From Chrysopilus asiliformis (lineage: Eukaryota; Arthropoda; Insecta; Diptera; Rhagionidae), in NCBI GenBank assembly GCA_964034945.1, contig OZ035961.1, positions 69,505,731-69,569,730 of the forward strand: a DNA stretch of 64,000 bases, read 5' to 3'. A program made the translations under genes and the position numbers. The notes under the pieces were generated by a model. It ran no database searches. It was given only the letters and a program-made list of their open reading frames with translations, and had not been told where the DNA came from. How positions within the stretch are numbered: position 1 is the stretch's first letter; the number at the start of each line of letters is the position of its first letter. Below are positions 25,301 to 31,740 of this stretch, in pieces.

Positions 25301-27087
25301 AATTTAAATTTCTTCATATTGGATATTTCACGATTTACGCCGCTATTGTAGCTGATTTTATGTTTATTTCATAAAACTTAAGCTCTTTCATACTGCTTTG
25401 TGTGCAAAACTGCAATCCCCATAGATAGGCCGGAATTAGGTACTTACTAGCACGGAATTAAATACGTCATTTTTTTAGCACGGAATTACAGACAATTAAG
25501 GTGTTAACAAATTTATCAATAAATAATATAAGATATATTTTTACAAGTATAACACATAAAAATCTACACAGAATTGATATTAAATTATGCTAAAAAAAGT
25601 TTTGCATTGCTGCTTTATCTTGGATAAGCACAAATTCAACTGAAAGTGGCAGCACCCAATTAAATGGCACGAAATATGGTACAGTTACCTTAGTAGCTAG
25701 AACTTTACTTACCGAGAGTACCACTGAACAATCGCTCGGCACGGATCTTTTTTTGAGAATTCATCGTCAAGCTCGTACAAGTATAAAATTTTTGCGATAT
25801 CGCATTCATAAATTGATTCTGGGTTAGCAGCGTCAGCATTTGCCACCAATATGTAATCTTCTACTTTTATCGTTAATGCCCCAAAAATACACTTTCTGCA
25901 AAGTGAAATGACAAAAAATCAGTTAAGCTATAGGAAATTGTATTAAGCATGTTTTTGGCTGACTCAAATATCAAAACAATTTCACTTTAATGGTGTTCTC
26001 CACATAACAGATTATATAATGTGTTATGCAAAGATTTATTTAACTTTCATTAACTGAATAGTTCCTCACTTGTAGTAAAGAACGTCTTGGTTTATCAATT
26101 GTTGGGCGGATATGCTGCTATCATGTGATCCAACCCAATAAATATCCGCCGAACCTTCATTATTCACCCCCATTTTCGAAATTTTGCCCGATTTACCAGA
26201 ATTTTTACGCCAATTTACTAACAAACTTAAAAATTTCTTGCTGCATGTAAACTATTTGGTGGCCCACAATCAAAGTAAGTTTTGGCGCGAAGAGACTTGA
26301 CCTCACAATTGTCTCCAAAAACCTCACAAATGATTTCAACTACTAAAGTACGTTTATGTGCGACGTTTCAAACCACTCTGAAGTACTTTTAACACCCGTG
26401 GCACACTTCAGCTAAGCGAGCTCAACTACGTGAGCTAAGTTTCTCGCTGAAAGCATAGATTAGAGAGTTAAGCGGTCCCTACACGTTCAATCTTGCAGTC
26501 AATCATGCTGTCACCGCAAAAAGCTTTTTTGTACTAGACGCTCAATCATGCACGCAAGCATCACTTATTTCGAAAAAGCCAAACCGACAGCACACAACAC
26601 TTAATAAAAATTTAAAAAAAACTTTATATAAAACAGCACTTAATATAAATTAAAAAAACTTTGTCCTTATATTTTTCACTTTTCGTCATACACAACTCAC
26701 TTCTGTATCGATATAACTCGGAAAAGGATTCCCAAAAAACTTTATCTTTTATATGCGACACCTTTTCACTACAAAAAATTACACTGAAATGACGAATTGA
26801 TTGACAGCTTCGCCATACACGTTCAAGCATGCTGTGATTCAAAAAGCTCCCTTGAAAAATATCAAAATGATTTTGATATTGGCCAGCATGCTGTCAATCA
26901 TGGAATTTTGCATGACAGCATCACCATAGACGTTCAAAATGCTGTCACAGCATGCGATGATTGACTGCAAGATTGAACGTGTAGGGACCGCTTTACTATA
27001 GATGAGAAGAAAACGCATTTTCCCATATACTTACGTAGAGTAAATAGCTGCGCTAGTGGAATATTTTCTGATGACATCGGTATTCAT
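7206..27087 (-). CDS. Orc1: Origin recognition complex subunit 1 (8 coding exons, 3' end missing)
   Basis: ORC1 is the largest ORC subunit, an AAA+ ATPase that with ORC2-6 and Cdc6 loads the MCM helicase at replication origins. Eight exons join in consistent phase: 27035-27087, 25713-25895, 23236-23976, 22890-23170, 21993-22835, 21798-21933, 18581-18803 and 7206-7302, giving 2557 nt or 852 codons. The BAH domain is at about residues 18-165 (ends [16 protein letters not shown]), followed by a basic, serine-rich disordered linker. The AAA+ core shows Walker A GVPGTGKT at about 570-577, Walker B VLLVDELD at about 652-659, the sensor region VVTIANT and the [16 protein letters not shown] lid. RTGVEEITF opens the winged-helix region. 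All introns are GT-AG. The last coding exon (about 40 expected residues) was not found and should lie left of position 1. The start exon sits in transposon-like DNA (see findings). Confidence 0.95.
7303..8004. other. Orc1 intron segment, nothing recognised
   Basis: AT-rich intronic sequence. A 69-codon plus-strand frame (7434-7643) has no recognisable domain, and its composition does not differ from the surroundings. Confidence 0.4.
8005..8830 (-). pseudogene. Ty1/copia retrotransposon pol remnant
   Basis: On the minus strand the stretch carries degraded copia-type reverse transcriptase motifs. From 8560 downward: a [14 protein letters not shown] block, an [10 protein letters not shown] block, a YGDD box in place of the usual [14 protein letters not shown], and [12 protein letters not shown] near 8100. 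Frames are broken by several stops and shifts. No LTRs were found, so this is an old fragment inside the long Orc1 intron. Confidence 0.75.
9046..9291. mobile_element. TTAA-flanked MITE, 246 bp (piggyBac-like)
   Basis: TTAA occurs on both sides (9042-9045, 9292-9295). The ends read CCCTCCGTCGGGC and GCCCGACGGAGAG, a 13-bp TIR with one mismatch. TTAA duplication with a CCC-type end is typical of piggyBac-mobilised MITEs. Confidence 0.8.
9296..10827. other. Orc1 intron segment, low-information
   Basis: No gene is seen. A TTGCCGACCCCTG at about 9381-9393 looks like one end of a hAT element (CAGGGGTCGGCAA type) without a partner. The stretch 9900-10140 contains several ACTCATCATGAG-like short palindromes. 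Confidence 0.35.
10828..11760 (-). pseudogene. mariner-family transposon, DD41D (rosa) type, internally deleted
   Basis: TIRs AAAGGGTGTTTTTT and AAAAAACACCCTTT bound 933 bp; similarity continues through ATAGAACTT. On the minus strand, 11683-11405 encodes the N-terminal helix-turn-helix half ([20 protein letters not shown]). 11371-10934 encodes the C-terminal catalytic half, with WFQQD and [20 protein letters not shown]; 41 residues separate the two aspartates. The joint near 11371-11405 has lost about 100 residues, including the first catalytic aspartate block, and shifts frame. It is therefore inactive. A clean TA duplication is not visible. Confidence 0.87.
12215..13716. mobile_element. hAT-type non-autonomous element, 1.5 kb, 8-bp TSD
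   Basis: CAGTGTTGGGGTTATCTAGA at the left mirrors CCCCAACACTG at the right. The flanking duplication TTCTCAAG (12207-12214, 13717-13724) is perfect. Both subterminal regions hold many TTATCTAGATAA palindromes. The interior (about 12630-13440) contains inverted TAACGTAACGAAA-type sequence related to 29826-29965, probably a further nested element. There is no transposase frame. Confidence 0.9.
13776..14049. mobile_element. TTAA-flanked MITE, 274 bp
   Basis: TTAA at 13772-13775 and 14050-14053 flanks ends CCCGTTCGGTA and TACCGAATGGG (one mismatch). It is piggyBac-like in target and terminal CCC, with no coding capacity. It lies inside the Harbinger-like element 11908-14411. Confidence 0.82.
14412..16620. 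other. Orc1 intron segment, nothing recognised
   Basis: AT-rich, with only short open frames that lack domains. Two stretches around 14930-15020 and 15280-15330 share CGTTCTTT-containing words, but no repeat boundary could be set. Confidence 0.35.
16622..16960 (-). repeat. Repeat family E, copy 1
   Basis: GACCTAGTGACTTGAAATTT, then TTATAACGGGTACC, recur in inverse orientation at about 49620-50115. The second copy ends in a GACAGACAGATA tract. It is interpreted as a non-autonomous interspersed repeat. Confidence 0.6.
17100..17975 (+). repeat. Repeat family B, copy 2: six tandem ~120 bp units plus tail
   Basis: Units of 117-122 bp repeat CGGATTCGTGATCAGCGACC, a TTTTCCGG core and TTATCCTTACAGGACC. 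Two sub-versions (CCCTAAAATGC and CCCCGTAGTGCC) alternate at first. The tail 17835-17975 has AAAACCTGCTCCTGGCAACA, CGGTCCAGTAGTTTTTGAG and GCAGGCAGACAAACA, the same tail as at 32735-32875. Confidence 0.88.
18005..18122. repeat. Polypyrimidine (C/T) low-complexity tract
   Basis: About 115 bp of almost pure C and T on the plus strand (CTCCCTTCTCCCC-type), purine-rich on the Orc1 sense strand. It lies upstream of the exon 7 donor, inside the long intron. Confidence 0.85.
18581..18803 (-). CDS. Orc1: Orc1 exon 7 (lid domain)
   Basis: Acceptor CTATAG|GAAAG and donor CAGAG|GTAAGT. It encodes [20 protein letters not shown] (sensor 2 arginine in GDARR), then [16 protein letters not shown], the link to the winged helix. 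It continues in phase with the exon 11.3 kb downstream. Confidence 0.96.
18925..19125 (-). repeat. Repeat family C, copy 1 (uninterrupted)
   Basis: On the minus strand it reads CCCGTCGCACACTTCAGCTA, GTGAGCTAAATTTCTCGCTG, AAAGTAAAATCCTTAGCATT and GACCGCACACTTCAGCGAAA. GCACACTTCAGC occurs twice per unit. This intact copy shows the pre-insertion form of the sequence that flanks the Orc1 start-exon segment at 26446-27473. Confidence 0.75.
19181..19725. mobile_element. MITE family D, copy 1, 545 bp
   Basis: The ends TAAAGGTGGGTTTAGAAACA and TGTTTCTAAACCCACCTTTA are perfect inverts, extended to more than 40 bp. CAGAC flanks both sides (19176-19180, 19726-19730), a likely 5-bp target duplication. 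A partial copy of the family sits at 58236-58577. Confidence 0.88.
19959..20523 (-). repeat. Repeat family A, copy 2 (full length)
   Basis: It runs from AACATAACAAAAGCTATAAT with the ATAATTGCCA hairpin, through GATAAGATGCACCGTTTTTG and a GACAGACAGACAGA tract, to GGTTTCACCATATGGGTATA. It lies in the intron between Orc1 exons 6 and 7. Confidence 0.88.
20524..21059. other. Orc1 intron segment, nothing recognised
   Basis: No splice-bounded frame, TIR pair or known family was recognised. Confidence 0.4.
21060..21298. mobile_element. hAT-type MITE, 239 bp, 8-bp TSD
   Basis: CTGGGGTGTCCAAACTTTTA opens and GTTGGGCAAGCCTG closes the element. CTTTAAAC is duplicated exactly at 21052-21059 and 21299-21306. 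Internal GGGCCACA words are typical of hAT MITEs. Confidence 0.82.
21307..21797. other. Orc1 intron segment, nothing recognised
   Basis: AT-rich intron up to the exon 6 donor. The frames seen have no domains. Confidence 0.4.
21798..21933 (-). CDS. Orc1: Orc1 exon 6 (AAA+ core, lid side)
   Basis: Acceptor AAATAG|GGAAAG and donor GCGAG|GTAAGC. It encodes [20 protein letters not shown] and DAIQLVAR, a near-invariant ORC1 stretch before the sensor-2 lid. Confidence 0.96.
21993..22835 (-). CDS. Orc1: Orc1 exon 5 (AAA+ ATPase core)
   Basis: Acceptor TTAAAG|CTGG and donor ATGG|GTAATT. After a further linker segment it carries Walker A (GVPGTGKT), [11 protein letters not shown], the [12 protein letters not shown] helix, Walker B (VLLVDELD), [20 protein letters not shown] and PERLLMG. 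All are diagnostic of ORC1/Cdc6 ATPases. Confidence 0.97.
22890..23170 (-). CDS. Orc1: Orc1 exon 4 (linker)
   Basis: Acceptor TTTCAG|TGCG and donor TTTAG|GTACTG. It encodes disordered sequence with repeated TP/SP motifs and basic clusters ([23 protein letters not shown]). These are likely phosphorylation and DNA-contact sites by analogy with other ORC1 linkers. Confidence 0.9.
23236..23976 (-). CDS. Orc1: Orc1 exon 3 (end of BAH domain and linker)
   Basis: Acceptor GCACAG|ACCTC and donor TTATG|GTAAGG. It encodes the second half of the BAH domain ([12 protein letters not shown] and [19 protein letters not shown]) and then a lysine/serine-rich linker with many possible CDK-type SP/TP sites. 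The exon opens with [14 protein letters not shown], in frame with exon 2. Confidence 0.93.
23977..25712. repeat. Orc1 intron 2 with recurrent CGGAATT motif
   Basis: Within this AT-rich intron the words ATTCCGT and CGGAATT, often as TAGCACGGAATT or GTGTACATTATTCCGTG, recur in both orientations at about 24045, 24455-24482, 24832, 24870-24886, 25433 and 25455-25490. This resembles the decayed terminal or subterminal repeats of one or more elements. No exon is seen. Confidence 0.5.
25713..25895 (-). CDS. Orc1: Orc1 exon 2 (BAH domain, first half)
   Basis: Acceptor TTTGCAG|AAAG and donor CTCTCG|GTAAGT bound a 61-codon exon containing [12 protein letters not shown] and AIVQWYSR. This is the typical pattern of a BAH domain beginning, with a xVxDxVLV strand and a W-Y/F-R strand. 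Confidence 0.93.
25896..26390. other. Orc1 intron 1, left part, nothing recognised
   Basis: No element could be bounded here. The sequence leads into repeat C at about 26391. Confidence 0.4.
26471..26992. mobile_element. MITE, 522 bp, TTA target duplication
   Basis: The ends AGCGGTCCCTACACGTTCAA and TTGAACGTGTAGGGACCGCT are perfect inverts and extend through CTTGCAGTCAATCAT. TTA at 26468-26470 and 26993-26995 flanks it. A 3-bp TTA duplication suggests PIF/Harbinger mobilisation. The interior repeats CATGCTGTCA-type words. It lies in Orc1 intron 1, 43 bp from the exon 1 end. Confidence 0.9.
27035..27087 (-). CDS. Orc1: Orc1 exon 1 (start exon, 18 codons)
   Basis: ATG at 27087-27085 is followed by [18 protein letters not shown] and the donor AC|GTAAGT at 27034. 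The phase (two bases left over) matches exon 2. No earlier in-frame ATG joins it. This exon has no recognisable domain and lies inside a TIR/TSD-bounded segment, so it could be a newly acquired start. Confidence 0.7.
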
Positions 27088-27262
27088 TTTCACTCCTTCA
27101 CGTTCAATTGGAATGCACAATAAGCAACACAATTCATCAGATTGACTCATACGACACAAACATATCCGGGGCCAGCGCTTTGTTTACATTCGTCGATGGG
27201 AATCATTCGTAGGCGCACAGGTTTTCCATTTTACTTTAATTAACGTTTTTATAGCACGCAAA
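27035..27262. promoter_or_regulatory. Putative divergent promoter, Orc1 / THAP-like frame
   Basis: The Orc1 ATG (27087, minus) and the THAP-like ATG (27263, plus) are 175 bp apart and head to head, so the Orc1 core promoter should fall here. No TATA box is convincing. Transcription starts are not visible from sequence. Confidence 0.35.
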
Positions 27263-27391
27263 ATGTCCGCGAAAAAATATGTGCAATGTATTGTTAGGGA
27301 ATGCTCGGCGGACAGCAAAAAAAATCCCAAAAGAAAGTTTTTTACACCATTTCTCACACAAAAGCAATTCATGTCTTTACGAAGCAAATGA
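27263..27391 (+). pseudogene. THAP-like zinc finger, N-terminal fragment (42 codons)
   Basis: MSAKKYVQCIVRECSADSKK continues as NPKRKFFTPF, with the C-x4-C pair and K/R-x-F-F pattern that open THAP DNA-binding domains. The distal C-x2-H half is missing and a stop follows at 27389. A similar start occurs at 51670. It is probably the remnant of a P-type transposase or THAP gene. Confidence 0.55.
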
Positions 27392-27847
27392 AACAGATGC
27401 AAAGTACTCTTCTTCAGGAAAAAATTTCTTCCTCGTTTCTTATCTATAGTAACTCTCTAATCTATGCTGAAAGTAAAATCCTTAGCATTTGCATTGGTGA
27501 CCGCACACTTCAGCGAAACTATGAAACTACATCGCGTAGTCATGGGCGACGCCGGAACCTGCGAGAGTATTGGTAAGAAAGCCGCGAAAGTAACTCGGAC
27601 ATGTATGAGTAAGTAGTCGGTGATTTAGTCACTTGTCATTGTTCGCGCTATTATGCATTATTTCGTCGGGAGGAAATCGCAACTTTAATTTTATATCGCG
27701 TTTTAGGTAAATTATAATATATTTTCGCCCAAAAATAAGTGCAAGTATTTCGTGGCTTAACAAACTCGAATTTATTATTAGATATTAGTGATAAACTACT
27801 GTTTTCCGTGATTTTACTGTGTTTTTCTTAGCCGACAAAGTGAGTTC

Positions 27848-28207
27848 GGAATAATTTTACTTTACCGGAATGCGACGAATTGCGAGGATCCGAGGACCCC
27901 AAATTCGACAATTTGGTGTCACAGACCTCATAAAACTGGTTTAAAATGGCCTCTGAAGTGGGGTGGGAAAAAGCGGGGTGAGGCTGAAAAGTTTTTCCGC
28001 TCCAATTTCCAGTAAAATTGGTTTGTAGCTAAAGTTTTTTTTCGTCAGAAAAGTGCGGTTATATGAAAATTTTAAAATGAAATTTTGTATTTAAAACAGC
28101 GTCAGCAGTCATTTCAAACCACTTTTATGAGGTTTGTGACCACAAATCGTTCTAGTGAAAGTGCGTTTTTGACAATCCCTTGGATTCCAGTAAAGTAAAA
28201 TTGTGCC
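27848..28207. mobile_element. Foldback-type element, 360 bp, 8-bp TSD
   Basis: GTGAGTTC is duplicated exactly at 27840-27847 and 28208-28215. The ends GGAATAATTTTACTTTACCG and the inverse near 28184-28207 match with few differences. A second inverted block (CACAGACCTCATAAAACTGG versus its complement near 28110-28145) shows the arms are long. No coding capacity. Confidence 0.8.
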
Positions 28208-28237
28208 GTGAGTTCAATATGAAATAACTAGATTACA

Positions 28238-28351
28238 GAATATAAAATTTAGGGGAATTGGCAATAAATAGCTTTTATATTTTGTGAACTGTTTATTGGC
28301 AATAAACAGTTCACAAAATATAAAATTTAGGGGAATTGGCAATAAATAGCT
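28238..28351. repeat. Direct duplication with a perfect hairpin between copies
   Basis: A 35-bp unit beginning AATATAAAATTTAGGGGAAT occurs at 28238 and 28316. Between them TATATTTTGTGAACTGTTTA pairs with its complement across a 5-base loop. Confidence 0.75.
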
Positions 28352-29156
28352 GGTAAAGTCTAGTGAACAAAGTAATATTTAATGAAATTAGTTTACGGGT
28401 TGCAAAATTAAAAGAAATTATATGCATTTGTGGCCATTCGTAAAGAAATGCACTTGCACTTAATTATGGGTGATTGCGTTCGGTGTTTTTCATGACCTGT
28501 GCAATAATATTGTGCAATAATAATTATATTTGAAGTTTTCCAAACGATTTATTTGAGGGGAAAATGTTCTTCAGGTGTCAGTTTATTAAGTAGCCTTAAC
28601 ATATCGTATTTTAAAAAAAAAATATTCTAGCCGGAAATTACCAAAGCAGTGACATTTTCAAAATTTGTTTTTTTGGTTTTTTACTTTTTTGACAAAAACT
28701 ATTTCTTACAAGTATGTTGTATAATAAATATGATAGATCATTGAGTTTTCTGCATTTTTGCCTTTTACTGTAAATTATCTCGTACCGTTCTCAAAATATT
28801 AACGAAATTCAAAACACCCCTTCCGACTACTTGTAAGTATATATGTGTGTGTAACTTTCCCGAGTTCGTGGCTTCTTATATCTCACAGGTTCCGGCGACG
28901 CGGACTAAGCTCGCTGGCGTAGTTCAGACCTCAACTACGCGAACGACTTCGCTGGCATCGCTGACACTTATATATAAATATTTTCGGCGTTATACAGTGT
29001 AGAATAGGTGTTTGCAAAAGTGTAGTATTTTTTGGACATAAAAGTGTAAGGAAAACGTGAAAATTGAATTTTTTTGCGGAATATTTTCAATCGCGTTAAA
29101 TAATTTATATCTAAAAATGGCTGCAGATAAAGTGGAAAAATGCATATATTTACCGA
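28352..29156. other. Intergenic, partly repeat C-like
   Basis: Mostly nothing recognised. 28875-28970 (GGCGTAGTTCAGACCTCAAC, GCTGGCATCGCTGACAC) resembles the inner part of repeat C copies. Confidence 0.4.
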
Positions 29157-29545
29157 AAATATCACCGCGTAGCTTAGCTCAAGTGTGCAACAAGGTGAGC
29201 TAACCCAGCTAGGCTATGTAACTATAACTGAGGCGTTAAAAGCTAGAGTGGACCAAGCCACATAATCGAGTTTTTGAAGCTTTTCCACTTTTGTACTATT
29301 ATTGACTGTAAATTTTTGGAAAAAAAAATTTCTGTGGACTTTATTACTCAATGTTGAAACGATTTTTGGTGCATCCAAACATTTTTATCTAAAAACTCAC
29401 TCGCAATAGTCATTCAAACACAAAAAAATTCACGATTTCGACATGTGGGTTGGTCCACTCTAGCTTTTAACGCCTCAACTAGCCTCGCTCACATAGCTTA
29501 GTTGAAATGTGCCACGGGGTAATTCTCGCAACCAGAGATCCTAAA
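29157..29545 (+). repeat. Repeat family C, copy 3, interrupted by a MITE
   Basis: CGTAGCTTAGCTCAAGTGTG at the left and AGCTTAGTTGAAATGTGCCA at the right are C-type terminal words. The right end mirrors the left end of copy 2 at 26391, so 26391-29535 may be one large composite with C-type TIRs. Confidence 0.5.
29230..29476. mobile_element. MITE, 247 bp, AACT flanks
   Basis: The ends GAGGCGTTAAAAGCTAGAGT and ACTCTAGCTTTTAACGCCTC are perfect inverts, continuing through GGACCAA. AACT lies at 29226-29229 and 29477-29480. Confidence 0.88.
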
Positions 29546-29825
29546 ATCCTGAAAAGGTCGAATGGCATTATAAGTTATTTCAGAAGGGCTTCAACAAAAT
29601 TTTGATATTTAGGAAAATAATGTAAAATTATATTCTGTAAAATTATAATGTAAAATTATATTGTAAAGGTTTCGATAAAATTCGCCATATAAAAATCGAT
29701 AAAAATCGCAGGAGAATCGCAGGGAAATTTCAACATTTTTTTAATTTTTTTGTAAAACTCATGTTTTTGATATTTAATGCCATCGAATTTATTAAAATAA
29801 TTATTACTTGGCTGAAATTACTATC

Positions 29826-29965
29826 AGGGATGGGAAACATTATCGTAACGTAACGAAATATTGAAATGATTTTCCGGGTTTTTTTTTATCAAAATTATGT
29901 TATAACGGAATATAATTCCGTTACAATAAAGAAAAACGTAATGAAAACCAAAAAAACTTATTTCG
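29826..29965. repeat. AACGTAACGAAA repeat
   Basis: ACATTATCGTAACGTAACGA, GAAATGATTTTCCGGG and TTCCGTTAC-type words match, inverted, the interior of the hAT element at about 13320-13440. Boundaries are unclear. Confidence 0.55.
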
Positions 29966-30100
29966 TTTTTTCGTTATACGGTGTTAATTGCTAGAAATTT
30001 TCACTGTGCAAAATTGATCGGTTAATTCTATTTTAGTAGAGAAAATATTTAATACCAAAATCTAAGAAAAGCAAAAAAAAACAAAATCAGTTTTAGATTT

Positions 30101-31353
30101 ATGGTGGATCTCCATTACTGAAACATTCGACGTGTGGAAAAAATTGCATATAAATAAAAAGAGACAAATCTCTGTAATTGTCAGTGGGAAAGACAGAAAA
30201 CGAACGCGATGTTTTTATAGGTAGTTTTATAGGATATACGTCATAGGAATTTGAACCTTATTCCATGACCACAACACTCAACTTTCAAACATTAGCTAGA
30301 CTTCAAAAAAATCTCCCAACCGTGTGACAGTTGACATCGTCTTTAAATATTGTAATAAAATGGATTCGGATAGCAAAAAATTACTAATCGATATAATTTT
30401 CGATGAAGATAGCACAAGTGACAGTGACAATGAAGACCGTGTCGTAAAAAAAAGAGAAAGTCCTGGGTTCATGAATATTACAAGGATCGGGACATAAATG
30501 GGGCATTTGTGAGCGTTTTTGGAGCATGACGTTGTGTACGCGATCCGAGTTTCTTCTGCAAATATAAATAGAGAATATGTTTTTAAATTTTTAATAAAAA
30601 ATGTAATTGAAAAAATGTGTATTTTAAATAATAAACAGCCACTTTCTAGATTTTCAGTTTTGACCGGCTTCAATGACAGCTTCGTCCAACAATTTTATGA
30701 ATTCCAGCCGAAGTCTCCGTTGAATATTTTCCGGAAGAATTTCCATATCTTTGCAGATCATTTCGCAGGTCAGCTGCGCAAATGACTTCGGTTTTTCGAT
30801 TTCTTTTCTTGACTCCTTTTCTAGTAAATCGACTGCTCTTTTCTTGAGTTCAAAATTTTTGTTTCGGAAAGTCTTGAAATATACGGAAACTCTCAGAATC
30901 GTCTAACATCCGGTCCTCGATTATCTCAAATTTTCTATCTGTAAAGATGATTATTATTATGCACTATATAAGAGTAGATATAATAGATATAAATACCTCC
31001 ATTGTTATCCATTTTATAATTAAAAGTGTAATTTTACAGCAGTCAAACAAGAAATGTCAAAACACAACTTAAATGTATTGGACCTCACTTTTTGTTTACG
31101 GAGAATGTGTGAGTTTAATTTTATAATTGCACACGATCTTTATAGGAAAAGTTAAAGTCGTTCAACTTCATCTACAACCGCGACATCTGGCGACGTATGC
31201 ATCCTATAAAAAAAACTACTAATGCGACATCTGGCGACGTATTCAATTTTTTTGCACACGTTGTTCTCTCTCTTTTTTACGAAGGCCTTTTTACATAAGT
31301 GTGTCTCTATATTTTTGCATACGTCGAATGATTCAGTAATGGAGATCCACCAT
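30101..31353. mobile_element. PIF/Harbinger deletion derivative, ~1.25 kb
   Basis: ATGGTGGATCTCCATTACTG at the left and CAGTAATGGAGATCCACCAT at the right are perfect inverts, extended by CATTCGACGTRTG. On the plus strand at about 30361-30520 there is an MDSDSKKLL start; a shifted frame gives KKRKSWVHEYYKDRDINGAF, the typical HARBI1 N-terminus. On the minus strand at about 31010-30640 there is a small spliced or frameshifted protein (PKSFAQLTCEMICKDMEILP), like the MADF/BESS-type partner protein. The catalytic domain is gone. Confidence 0.75.
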
Positions 31354-31355
31354 AA

Positions 31356-31739
31356 TGCTACATTTACACGAATGACAAATTTGTCATTTTTTTCTTGTCA
31401 TTATGTTAATTCCCGTGTAAATGGCATAATTTTTGTGATTTTTTCTGTCAGAAAATGTCAATCTCTCATAAAAGAATGAACTTGTCCATTCTTTTATGCC
31501 AGATTGTCATTCGTACAAACGCAATATTAGTTATGACAAAAGTTGAATACTAAAGTTGTCATAACTAATATTGCGTTTGCACGAATGACAATCTGGCATA
31601 AAAGAATGGACAAGTTCATTCTTTTATGAGAGATTGACATTTTCTGACAGAAAAAATTACAAAAATTATGCCATTTACACGGGAATTAACATAATGACAA
31701 GAAAAAAATGACAAATTTGTCATTCGTGTAAATGTAGCA
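31356..31739. mobile_element. Foldback MITE, 384 bp, TAA target duplication
   Basis: The whole element is a near-perfect palindrome with ~180 bp arms around a ~16 bp centre (AAGTTGAATACTAAAG). Ends are TGCTACATTTACACG and CGTGTAAATGTAGCA. TAA occurs at 31353-31355 and 31740-31742. The 3-bp TAA duplication suggests PIF/Harbinger-type mobilisation. Confidence 0.92.
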
Positions 31740-31740
31740 T

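Larger units (their letters stand above)
26454..27466. mobile_element. TIR/TSD-bounded segment containing Orc1 exon 1 (P-like?)
   Basis: The left end CATAGATTAGAGAGTTA, continued by CTATAGATGAGAAG after a nested MITE, is inverted at the right end as CTTATCTATAGTAACTCTCT then AATCTATG. That gives about 29 bp with one mismatch. CTGAAAG (7 bp, or GCTGAAAG as 8 bp with a shared terminal G) flanks both sides. Without the nested MITE the segment is about 488 bp. It holds the Orc1 start exon (minus) and a THAP-like frame start (plus). P-superfamily transposases begin with a THAP domain and make 8-bp duplications, so a P-like origin is a reasonable inference but is not proven. Confidence 0.65.
26391..27560 (+). 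repeat. Repeat family C, copy 2, interrupted
   Basis: The family runs CCCGTGGCACACTTCAGCTA to CTCGCTGAAAG at 26391-26453. It then resumes at CTGAAAGTAAAATCCTTAGC (27467) through GACCGCACACTTCAGCGAAA. The gap is exactly the TIR-bounded segment 26454-27466 with Orc1 exon 1. Compared with copy 1, (G)CTGAAAG is duplicated at the junction. Confidence 0.75.
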
